A stretch of 64,000 nt of DNA from Liolophura sinensis. Taxonomy: Eukaryota; Mollusca; Polyplacophora; Chitonida; Chitonidae. Shown here piece after piece: positions 43,801-52,600 of the stretch. Position numbers and translations under genes: made by a program. Below the pieces are notes generated by a model. The model made no database searches and was not told the DNA's origin. It saw nothing but the letters and a program-made list of their open reading frames with translations. The DNA is taken from assembly GCF_032854445.1 (NCBI RefSeq), contig NC_088295.1, forward strand, positions 19,951,385-20,015,384, written 5' to 3'. The first letter of the stretch is position 1; each line of letters starts with the position of its first letter.

Positions 43801-46800
43801 AACGAGCCACGGAGGCCCCATTATTGCACAACTGAGAAAATTATATGTACAATCTGAACTTACGTTTTGAGTTGCACCAAAACAAAAGAGAGGAATGTTG
43901 AATGTTGAATTTGCCTGAATCCTGAAAAAGGCAATCCTTATTTATGACAAGTACACTAAACACATACACATGATATAATGGCACATACTTGTACCTTAAA
44001 TATACTTTCATGAAAACAGTATCTCATGACATATCCATTTCCTTGTCTTCAGATAATTTAAAATATCAATGTCAAGCTATATACTAAGATCATATTCAGC
44101 AGAAGATGTGTTCTTGAAAAAAATATTCTTTCACTACCAATAGGTGTGATCTCTCAACAAGCTAGTTTCAAACCGTGTAAAAACACACCTTTCCCAGCTG
44201 TTACACTGCAATGCTTGTGAATTATCCATTTCCTTTACGAACAAAACTATAGAACAATTAGTGATGTATTACAGAAAAGAATAGAAGAGTGCCCTCCTTG
44301 AGGCAACTATTTTTAGGCAGGCAATGTTCCCCATTTCCCATCATCCCTTTGCCATGTACCAGCCCTAACATACTTGCACAGAGACTATGTATAGCTCCTC
44401 ATGTTTTAGCTGTTCAAGCACAATTGTTCAGTTATTATGATAAACTAAAAGTCTTCATAAGAAAAAAACAGCATAAATTTGTTCTTTTCGAATATCTACA
44501 CAAACACCTTCCATGTACATATACCAAAATTATACCCGATTATAGCCTAAATCGCTTGTAGACAGTCTTGCTACTATGAAACAATGAATTCAAAGTGTTC
44601 TGGCTATTTACATGTAATTACTCATGGTCTGTGTTTTGGATCAAGTGTCTCACCTTTGTGCGATGTCTTTACAACTGGCTGCTGAAAAAAAATGAAAGAA
44701 CACTAAAAATGATGCAGAGCAATCTCTCAGCAATAGGACCAAACAAATTAGCGGTTTACAGACATCTCATCTGAAAGAAGCAGGATTGAGGTAAACACTT
44801 CAAAAATTACAAGATATATACAAAATGTTCCGATGTGAAAAAATCAAATCTCAATGAGCAAACTCACAGACAGGGAGAAAGTTGCATGGTTACCAGTTTG
44901 AATCAAGTCTACCTTAATAATTTTGAAATGTTGTTATGTAAGTTTGTGCAACTGTGATCACTGTGCATGCATGCATGACAACAGGAAAATGTCAATCAGA
45001 GAAGCTGCTCAATTAAAGGTTGTCAAACATACGGCTGACTTGATGTCAAAACAATGTTGTTTCTTTAATTCTGAAGCCTGGATCACTGTACCAACGTCAA
45101 TGTTTACCATCAAAATGAACCTACATGTACAAATAATTGTTTCAGTTTGTGACCTGGACAATAATAAGTGACATTTAAAGCTACATGTATGTATACTAGC
45201 ATGACTAGCAGTGTAATGTACATGTTAAACTAGCATCACTTGTTTGGCATCAAGGCATAAGTCAGATCTATATAAGCATATCAGAACATTTACATTCAGG
45301 TATATACATGTAAGCATATATGGTGACCAGCCATTGAGGACCAGAATGACAATTTTAGGTGACAGTTTTGAATTAAAAGCTAGCATGTGTGACACAGGAT
45401 ATGTATATTGGTTTGACTGTAGTCATAACTGTATGATATAAATTATAAATATAAATTACAGGGTATCAACACCCTTACCAGGGTTCATTTATTACGAACG
45501 TGATCGAATCTTGAATTGAAAGAAAGGTCCAACAGCCTTGATGCATATACATCTCTGACTGGCGATTCTAACAGTGAACAGAATAACCGGTAGCTCACAG
45601 ATGAGATTACCCAAGGTGCTCACACAGGTTGAGGTCAGTTGACTTGCTCTTGTCCAAGTGTTGCCCTTTTGACTGGCTTGTACAGTTTATCAGATGGTCA
45701 TCAGCTCTGACAGGAAGGCCAGCAATGGCGTGTCCTGACTGATTCTGGGTGAGAGTTTTTGCACCTTTGGGATGCAATTATGCATTAAACTATTCCAGAT
45801 TTCTGCATGAGGCCAAACCTTGGTTCATCTAAAACTATGAGTTTACTGTTTCACGTTTATACGTAGGGAGGTGCATGAGATGATTGATTGAGGTATATAT
45901 GTCATTGACTTACATGGGTCATCCATCTTGATGTCAGGACTTTGAGTTTGAGGTCCACTGGATGAATGGTTTGCTGATGAGCCATTGACTTTCTGATCAG
46001 GCTGAGAGCTTCTTGCAAACCGAATATTCTGACTGGTGACATGGAACATGTAAGCTAAACCAAGAGCAGCGAATATAATAAGATACCAGTCACGTTCTTT
46101 CTTACATCATTTTTTTTTTTCAAAATTAAAGTAGTAGCATGGAGTACCTCCCAAACTGCAGTGAGAAAACTTTTTACCCTATTTCTTCCAACTTTTAGGA
46201 CAGATATAAGTAGTGCTGAAGGCAAAGACTTACATTTTTCTCTCAGTTTGGGAGGAAAGTAAAGATACGAATATGTTGGTCATTAGATGTATTAACCATG
46301 TCAAAAAAGGAACTAAATATTCCTGCTACAATTACATGTATATTGGTTAAAAAGAGCAGACCTGGTGTCCAAAAATTAGAAAATTAGGGTATTTTCTGGC
46401 ATGTTTTTATCTTGCCTTCGCATACTGGCATGCGCAAAAGTGTGATATTTTAATTATCTCAAGTGTAAGCTAAATGTCGTGTATTTCCCAGGTTGTTGAA
46501 TAGAAAACAGCAGCCTGTGGTACAGTATCGTAAAGCCCAGCATAGATCGACCTGGCGTCTGGGAGGCAACTGGGCGACTGCAAGCAGCCGGAAACAACTG
46601 GGAGCGTATGAATGGACACCTGGATTTAGTCAATCCGTGCGCACCTGAATATATCGTAAGATGAAGGTGTTCTACCTTTCTGTGACTCGAAGCATTCAGT
46701 TGTACCCTGTTCCGTCGATTTACGCATGCTCATGTTCAACTGGTCACAGTTGCTCTCAGTGATACATCATGACATGATGCATGAGTTACACTATGAAACT

Positions 46801-47832
46801 GGCGACCACCGAGCTGACCAATGAGGAGGAGAATAAGTTCATCAACATTTGGAGGCTTAGCCCGAGTTTGTACGGCCCCTCTTGCAATTCACAGACAAAG
46901 CATGTGATGTACATGAGGAGAGTAATGAGGGGGAGGGCTATAATTAGAACAAATTATTTAATTTATCTATCTTTTAAAATGGGGGAATAAAGTGAAAAGT
47001 TGGAATAAAGGGACGAAATTTTCCTCGAAATCTTAAATATCGAAAAAAAAAAACTTGAAGACATATTGTATCAATCACATCCACGCATGATGTGCAAGGG
47101 CCCCGCCATCATGAACAGGTCACATGACTGCCACGTTAATAAATATCTGCTCCGTAGTCGACTTATGCGAGGTAACTGAAAGTAACTGAATCTAATCAGA
47201 TGTCTCCAGTTGCTCAGGATCGTAAAGTTTTGTCAAACTCTGCTCCCGCCCACAAAATGGCAGGGGAGCATGAATTGGCAGTATCAGTCTGTAAACCAGA
47301 CTGGAATAACTTCAATTATATGCTGTTTCAAGATGTTTAATACCTGAAAAACTCTAACTTTTACCTAAATTTATTATATAAAATTTATAATACAAAAAAG
47401 GAAAGCCAAATGTTGACATGCTCTCAAATATATCAGGAAAATAAGTATACTTGGATGCAGATTGCAATCAGTCGTATATTTTACTGTTTCAAAACATCGG
47501 CTAAAAACCCGCCTTGCCTATTTTGCTTTACCCCAAAACTAAACTTACGATGGTTTGGGATATATACTGGATGCAAACTGTTGTTGTTGAGAGGTAGTTT
47601 TCGCCCAGGAATAAAACAATAGGACTCTGTGTCAAGTCAGAACTATAAAAGTCATATTGAATATTGGCCTATTAAACACAAATGATAAAAAGTGATAAAA
47701 GTCGCATATTACCACTACTGCACTTGGGCTCCCTGGATTCATGATCAAACTGAATGAGTATAACTGCATGTACTCACCTGATACACACGCAAGAGCAAGC
47801 AGGTTAAAATAAAATTGCTCATAGCTTTTCTT
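19813..47832 (-). CDS. Otoancorin/mesothelin-family GPI-anchored protein, at least 26 coding exons, 5' end unresolved
   Basis: Exons, 5' to 3' on the minus strand: 47778-47832, 45914-46054, 44654-44681, 43864-43921, 41736-41873, 41116-41282, 38950-39139, 38340-38521, 36632-36749, 35210-35410, 32835-33056, 32387-32527, 30199-30266, 29858-29975, 28807-28931, 27894-28026, 26092-26288, 25679-25772, 24805-25012, 24231-24406, 23731-23886, 23161-23303, 22651-22796, 21838-21935, 20711-20876, 19813-19883. Every junction keeps phase, giving about 1,179 residues, close to human otoancorin (about 1,140). The protein shows repeated superhelical motifs of the otoancorin/stereocilin/mesothelin family, such as LSAGDIAAMGGEIL, LSPEDIHALGSSLL and LTSSDVAALGHIL. 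A run RRRKRQG near residue 856 looks like a furin site. The C-terminus, SGSPLG then a hydrophobic segment ending IYLFWV, looks like a GPI signal. Likely extracellular, membrane-tethered adhesion or matrix attachment. The first exon and true start remain uncertain; two exons (41736-41873 and 36632-36749) have weaker gtaca donors. Confidence 0.88.
21461..21607 (+). mobile_element. SINE copy, truncated and internally deleted
   Basis: Starts at the B box (GTGAGTTCAAGTGCAGCTCA), lacks the middle segment and ends AACACCAATCAAATAAATC. It lies in an intron of the otoancorin-like gene, antisense to it. Confidence 0.9.
24511..24630 (+). mobile_element. Old diverged SINE 3' fragment
   Basis: TTTCCTCCACCAATAAACC, then AACATTCTTGAGCAGAGCATAAAATCCCAA, matches the SINE 3' consensus with many changes. 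Confidence 0.6.
24805..24825 (-). other. Polybasic furin-like cleavage site in the otoancorin-like protein
   Basis: The 3' end of exon 24805-25012 encodes ARRRKRQ, and the split Gly codon joins the next exon (GSAWTCDD). R-R-R-K-R fits the furin rule R-X-K/R-R. Mesothelin precursor is known to be cleaved by furin, leaving a GPI-anchored C-terminal part of about 300 residues; here about 320 residues follow the site. Confidence 0.7.
25238..25506 (+). mobile_element. Old diverged SINE, second family
   Basis: Has a B-box-like GTGGGTTCAATCC, then CACACATGGGCAAGTTCAGCAGTAACTTG, a block shared with 54703-55139, and a tail AAATTCTTAAGTAGGGCATAAAAT. Strongly mutated. Confidence 0.55.
26443..26526 (-). 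other. tRNA-like sequence (SINE head or tRNA pseudogene)
   Basis: Read on the minus strand it starts GGGGCAGTGGTCTAGTTGTT (A box) and reaches GGTTCAAATCC (B box) about 55 bases later. The 5' and 3' ends do not pair as an acceptor stem, so it is probably not a working tRNA. Confidence 0.5.
26531..27890. other. Intron of the otoancorin-like gene without recognised content
   Basis: AT-rich intron sequence between exons 26092-26288 and 27894-28026. No exon, SINE or repeat family listed here was recognised. Confidence 0.5.
28474..28732 (+). mobile_element. SINE copy, diverged, near full length
   Basis: Matches from GGGCCTAGTG through ATGACCCAGAAGCCTCT, TTCCTCTCAAGCCATA, ATAAGTGAAATGTTCTTGAG and AATACCAATCCAATAAA. 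Many substitutions suggest an old insertion. Confidence 0.88.
29147..29315 (+). repeat. Dispersed repeat, copy 2 (pair with 9338-9515)
   Basis: Shares TAATTCCTCAACCT, ATGAAAGAGCAACTTTCAGT, GCAATTTATG, GGATTGGCCGG and CACAAAAAGTATAATTTTAT with the copy in SLC25A10 intron 1. Confidence 0.75.
30270..32380. other. Large intron of the otoancorin-like gene
   Basis: About 2.1 kb between exons 30199-30266 and 32387-32527. It holds AT-rich DNA and short repeats but no exon or element I can support. Confidence 0.5.
33762..33993 (-). mobile_element. SINE copy, near full length
   Basis: On the minus strand it ends with the shared ATTCTTGAGTATGACGTAAA and contains GTGAGTTCAACTCCAGCTCT and AGGAGCCTCTC. 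It directly abuts the inverted-repeat element at 33996-34121. Confidence 0.92.
33996..34121. mobile_element. MITE-like element with about 22-bp terminal inverted repeats
   Basis: The left end GGGGGCTGTTTCTCAAAGAG and the right end, read on the other strand as GGGGGCAGTTCCTCAAAGAG, are inverted copies, and GTCGTAA words recur inside. Total length is 126 bp and it is non-coding. A target-site duplication is not clear because the left edge touches a SINE. Confidence 0.72.
34500..34740 (-). repeat. Two inverted units of the SLC25A10 intron-1 repeat family
   Basis: On the minus strand the stretch gives two units, each with AATTTAAAC, AAATTTATGGTTTCC or AATTTATTGCTTCC, and then CAGCAATAAATGG or GTGGCTAGAAATGGC. 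These follow the order of blocks at 8917-9870. Confidence 0.65.
35481..35504. repeat. (TA)n microsatellite
   Basis: About 24 bp of TA repeats in the intron upstream of exon 35210-35410. Confidence 0.9.
35717..35905 (+). repeat. Dispersed repeat family, copy in the otoancorin-like gene
   Basis: Matches 10424-10620 across its length: GCATTTCTAGAT, GGAGCTACACTTACAT, CCAAACCTCAAAACA, ATCAACAGAATTCTCAGAAT and TAGTCATGGGCAAAATT. Confidence 0.7.
36040..36330 (+). repeat. Two-unit tandem repeat, probable mobile-element relic
   Basis: AAAATGGCCATAATTTTGGT at about 36044 and AAAATGGTCATAATTTAGTT at about 36142 begin two similar units of about 95 bp. Each ends with an AGTTTCAA-type block. A trailing GACTGACAGATGCGG and GTCCCGCTGGGACTG follow. 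Non-coding. Confidence 0.6.
36750..37580. other. Intron stretch of the otoancorin-like gene
   Basis: AT-rich intron sequence between exon 36632-36749 and the SINE at 37592; nothing further recognised. Confidence 0.5.
37592..37799 (+). mobile_element. SINE copy with internal deletions
   Basis: Starts GCGCCAGCGCGGTGCAATGA and ends CGTAAAACACCAATCAAATA. A short segment before TTCTTGAG is lost. Confidence 0.92.
39845..40091 (+). mobile_element. SINE copy, near full length
   Basis: Contains GGCTCAGTTGGTTAGCACGC (A box), a partly deleted B-box region, GGTTTCCCCCTGGCTCTGCC and CGGCGTAAAACACCAATC followed by (AATA)n. Confidence 0.94.
41077..41103. repeat. (TA)n microsatellite next to a splice donor
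   Basis: About 26 bp of TA repeats lie about 15 bp beyond the donor of exon 41116-41282. Confidence 0.9.
41880..43560. other. Intron of the otoancorin-like gene
   Basis: About 1.7 kb before the next SINE. No exon-like segment fits the phase 0 junction on the minus strand, and no full element was recognised. Confidence 0.5.
43566..43819 (-). mobile_element. Full-length SINE copy
   Basis: On the minus strand it runs from GGGGCCTCCGTGGCTCGTTA through GTGAGTTCAAGTCCAGCTCA to GTGTAAAACACCAATCAAAT with an (AAAT)n tail. It lies 45 bp upstream of coding exon 43864-43921 on the plus-strand coordinate. Confidence 0.95.
46055..47777. other. Intron region of the otoancorin-like gene
   Basis: Lies between the two most 5' exons found. 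The stretch 46500-46850 is richer in GC than its surroundings and could hold an alternative first exon or promoter; this is inference only. Confidence 0.4.
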
Positions 47833-48279
47833 CTGAAAGAACAACATAAACCAGGTTATTCTCTGACTGACTGACACTACTCACGACACAGACATTAAAA
47901 CAAAAAACAAAGAACTGAGATTTCAAAGCAATCAGTTCATGTTGAAAACCTAAGTGATTAACATTAAACTATATGTACCACATTTTTGAGTTCGGTTAAC
48001 ATCATACTTTATAACATGATCGATCTACACCCTGTAGGCCTACTTCATACATGTGAAATAAATAGGATCAACAAAATAAAGCACTAAAGATCCTATGCCG
48101 AGAAATCATACATCTGTATTGCAATACTGTCCTTAGCAATCAGCCTAACCAAAGCAATATAACCTGGCTTAATATAATAAAATCAGTTTATAGAACCTAA
48201 ACATATAATTTTGATCAACACCATGTAGGCCCTACTGAAATAAATTGAGGATTCAAATATAAATTTATAATGGTATCTT

Positions 48280-48560
48280 GGTAAGTTGCGCAAGCCTCAA
48301 TCGATCCGTAGCTGCCGGTCGTATTACCATTTGAGTAAAATTCTTTACCTAACTTCGCATAACGTACGTAATATTTTGGCAAATCAAACTTTACTCTAGC
48401 GCAATCAACCCGCAGACTGCAGACGACAGCTGCCGTACGTCACCTTGGAGGCATTTTCATCAGGTTCGAAACCAGGCGCCCAAAACGATGACGTCACGGG
48501 AGTTGGGCGTATCTGCGAGATCCAAATGTGACGTCATTATGTACAGACCAAAGCGCTCAA
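48280..48560. promoter_or_regulatory. Candidate promoter with two consensus CRE sites
   Basis: The palindrome TGACGTCA occurs at 48489-48496 and 48529-48536, 40 bp apart, in a GC-richer segment between the divergent otoancorin-like gene (-) and SCPEP1 (+). On the minus strand a good donor, CCAAG|gtgacg, ends at 48444, so this may be the non-coding first exon of the otoancorin-like gene. TGACGTCA is the established CREB/ATF binding sequence; use here is inferred. Confidence 0.55.
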
Positions 48561-48601
48561 TCCGTATGTAGTGTACATATACTTATAAATATAGCTAATA
48601 T

Positions 48602-48806
48602 GCCCGCACCTATGTCAAAAATCAACACACAGAGTGGCTTCTATGCTGCAACTTCTTTCGACGGAGTGTTGAATGACACTGAGGTCGATATGGGATATTT
48701 CTTTTCATTTCTAATCATTCTGACAATTTTCTACTCTGCCGACGAGTCAAAGGCACAAGTAGGCCGAGACCCGGATCGTGAGAGGCGGCGGGTTATTTCT
48801 TTTTGA
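48602..48806 (+). other. Small open reading frame in the divergent region, doubtful
   Basis: Starts ATGCCCGCACCTATGTC and encodes 67 residues with one hydrophobic run, MGYFFSFLIILTIF, followed by a basic end (DPDRERRR). It matches no family I recognise. It could be a leader ORF or chance. Confidence 0.15.
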
Positions 48807-49631
48807 ACTTCTGTGCCCCAGAAATCGGTTGGGACTCCGCACTGTCCAGACCGGCAGATCTTTTCGATACCAAGCCGAGTGTGAATTAACCATGGAGGTA
48901 GAATTCATGTGTGACTGGAAGGATCATGAACTGATATAGCTGCGCAAGGAGCGTAGATAAATGTGTCTCACTACAAATTACATTTTAGTATTTATCTAGC
49001 TGGAAATACAAGAAGCTTTGTACGTTAGTTTATTATAAATTCGACCGTTGCATTTCATTAAATTCTTGGGCAGAATGAGAATGACTTTGTTTCATTTAAA
49101 ATGCAATAACCTGAATGAGGCGATGTGATTTACGAAGAACATCACGAAAAGTGCAAAAATGAAACCATTTCTGCAGTAGGCAGTAATTCACCTAGCTACA
49201 TGATCTCCCTCCTTATTTAACACTCTGACATTAACCTTGTGGGTCGACCGAACGAATGTCAGAAATATAAAATACTGAGGAAGTGTATTTAACGTTTTTG
49301 AATTCAACTGGGATAAGTAGAGACTTTCAGTTCTAGGTTGAGAAGTTCTTGTTGCAGTCACATTAGAGTGATCTCCCTTGATAAATCTGTCTCGCATTAA
49401 CTACTCAACTTGTGTTCGAGGAAGTGCTGGAGTCACTTTGTGTAATTGGGAAAACGCTAGCCCAGTCCTTGCGGACAGAACACTGGAAAAGTTATATGAC
49501 CTGTCCACTCCATCAGATTGGAAATCCAGATCCTAGCGGCGTCGTACACCAACCTCACGTGTTAAACATACTCTGCACGTGACGTGATCCATGTTTCATA
49601 TCATTCATGCTGCACGCACCGCTTGATCAGT

Positions 49632-52600
49632 ATGATGCTCGCAATTCTTTTGCTTTGTGGTTGCATTGGCACGACAGGTATTTCATATAGCGTATAAACT
49701 CTGTTTGTAAATACTGTGCACATTTCAATACTTTATAGTTATGTATCAGTATACTGTATATATACTTTATTGGAGACTGTCATATAACAGTTAAACAGAT
49801 ATTCAGTAGTCCGAGACTTTACGGAACCATAAAGTAGACTTGTTGAAAAGAGTGAGTTCAAGACCAGCGCATGCTGGCTTCCTCTCCAGCCGTATGTGGG
49901 AAGGACTATCAGCAACCTGCAGATGGTCGTGGGTTTCCTCCGGGCTCTGCCCGGTTTCCACCCACCATAATGCTGGCCGCCGTCGTATAAGTGAAATATT
50001 CTTTAGTATAGCATAAAACACCAATCAGATAAACAAATAAATAAATAAATGTTGAAAAGATTTCCCAGCCCTGTATTTAATACAGTTACAAGAAATATGG
50101 GCAGAAATGGAAGCGTTTTGTAATGAAATGTGTGTTTGATTTATAATAACCCAGTGTTTATGTAAAGCTGGAGTGCATGCAGCCTGTTCAACATATTGTC
50201 TCATTTCTGTAATTATGTCCTTGTTGAGGTTCGTGGAGTGTGTCTAGTGAAGCCAAGCAGCAGTGGGACTATGTGAATGTGCGGCCTGATGCATACATGT
50301 TCTGGTGGCTTTACCACACTACTGCACCCTCCCCCCACACGGCTCCTCTCGTCATGTGGCTCCAGGTATCTGAAAGTCACTGCAAGCAAAGAACCAGTTA
50401 AGGTTCTGAATTTTTAAATTTGTCAAACTTCTTAAACATTGAACCAGTTTTATTTCAATTCAGTCAAAAATTTGTCCAGTATCTTTGAATCACTGGATTG
50501 AAAACCTGTGTTAATATGTTGTGCTGTACGCAGCTGTTTGTATAATACTATATATTATAATCCTATTGTGGCCAAGATGGTCAGTGCGCCAGGGTGGCAC
50601 AATGATCCAGTCCAAGTTCAAGTCCAGCTCATGCTGGCTTCTGCGAGCAACATGTGGATGGTTGTGGGTTTCCCCTTGGCTCATCCCAGTTTCCTCTCAC
50701 CACAGTGCTGACCATGCACTGCCATATAAGTGAAATATTCTTGAGTATGGTGTAAAACACCAATCAGATAAATAAATAAATGTAGTCTTGTTGATCTACC
50801 AATAAGCTTGAACTAACTAGTATAATGCAAAAGCATATATAGGTAATATGATTAATGACAAATAAAATTCTGTTAAAATCAGTGTTGTTGCATATCTGGT
50901 AAATTGGCCTGTTTTACATGCCTTTGCCAAAGTAATGCATACACCTGTGCAGATGTAACATTTTAATGTGACAGTGTTACCAACTGGGGATTTGAACCAG
51001 TGATCACTGGGTTACGAGAACATGCTTCTATCATTAGACTAAAGGGAAATTTCCTCCAGCCCCGCCCTGAGGAAGATAGATACAATCTGTTTGTTATGCT
51101 TTGTTGTTTATTACTGGCTGATGCAACGTCAGTTAGCACAATCATAAGCACTGGAAAGACCATGCTGTTTCTGGATCTTAAATCCTGATACACATAGCTC
51201 TATGATGTATATTTTATGTAGGTAATTTTTAGACTTCACATGTGCCTCATATTTTTGTGTACTTTGTTTTTATTTAAGGGTGGACCTGGTGGATCGTCTA
51301 CAGGTTTTGGAAATTTTGAAGAAATAGGCCCACTCACTGTTCAGCTCAAACCACGCAACACTACTTGGGTTGTAACATAAAATACTATTATATTAATTCA
51401 TCAGTAAAGTGCTGTAAAAATTTAATGTTCTGCTAATATCTGAAAAGTATCTACTATTTGACAACAACAATTAAGATTTTAGACAGTAAATAATGAATAC
51501 AAAAATAAAGTGTATATATTTGCGTTTCTGTTGAAAGTGATGATTTCAAAGAAGGTTTTACTTGTACTAAATAGCATGTGAAAAAACTGGGTACCATTTT
51601 GACTGATTAGGGCAATTTTTGCTGGGCTTAGCTCTCTGAAGCTAGCCTTCTGTTTGTAGATAATCCAGTGGGCACAGGTTACAGTTATGTTACAAACAGC
51701 AATGCCTATACAACTGATGTAAAGGAGATAGCCCAAGACCTAGTCATCCTGTTTAAGGCGTTTTTACAAAGAGTTCCAGAGTTCCAGGTAAAAGCCAAAT
51801 GAAAATTCTAGACATTTTTCAGAAAATTTAAGGCAAGACCGTCAATATGTTATAATTCAGATGAAATAGGGAATGCTCTTTGCTGTATACCTCTCACCAC
51901 TTGATAAACATTATAGGTGACTGGTGATTTTGTTTTCTTCACTAAATGATTGGCATGTTTCTGTCGAAAGATCCAGTTGAGAGGAGTGTGACTTTCTCAC
52001 ACTCCTTTTCTCTCAGGAAAAGTGTAATGTTCTGCTAAAAGAAATTGCTTTCTGGTAGGCTTGTTTGTGTTTTTTTGATGGTATTTGTGTTCACTTTTCT
52101 TTCAAAAATAACTGAGTAAATGACTGTTGTGCAGTTGTGAATTCAGTTAAACTTATCTCCCCTAAGTTTAAAATGGCTTATTGATGGCAGATGTGTTAAA
52201 ATAGTTGTTTGGAACTACATGTCAAATACAACAACATGGCTATCTACTGTCAATGATAATAATCTGACTGACTGCAACTGCCAGAATACAACATCGGCCA
52301 ATGAGAACACTTGATATTTGTTTACTCAATAAATTTAACCAAGTAAACAAGGGTGAATGGTGACATGTTTTGTGGACACATTGGTGTGTGGTTCATTCCA
52401 TTACTTGCATGTTGAATGTTATGGACAGCTTACTATACAGTCTTTACACCTCTTATCATTATGTTTGCCTAAAGTTTCTTGATCTCCTATGTACTTTTGT
52501 TTTGTTCTCGAGAAAATAATGAGCATGATACCAAAATATTTAGTAGCCAGTCTGCACCCGATATATAGAGTATACCGAAGGTCCTGAGAAATTAATTCTC

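Noticed and set aside
43532-43870. 112-codon plus-strand frame
   Set aside because: It is a translation of a SINE; similar false frames occur at every SINE copy.
46055-46100. Unspliced 5' extension of exon 45914-46054 encoding a hydrophobic WYLIIFAALGLAY segment
   Set aside because: The hydrophobic residues come from the pyrimidine tract of the acceptor, no in-frame ATG exists, and splicing at the tttag acceptor joins the upstream exon in phase.
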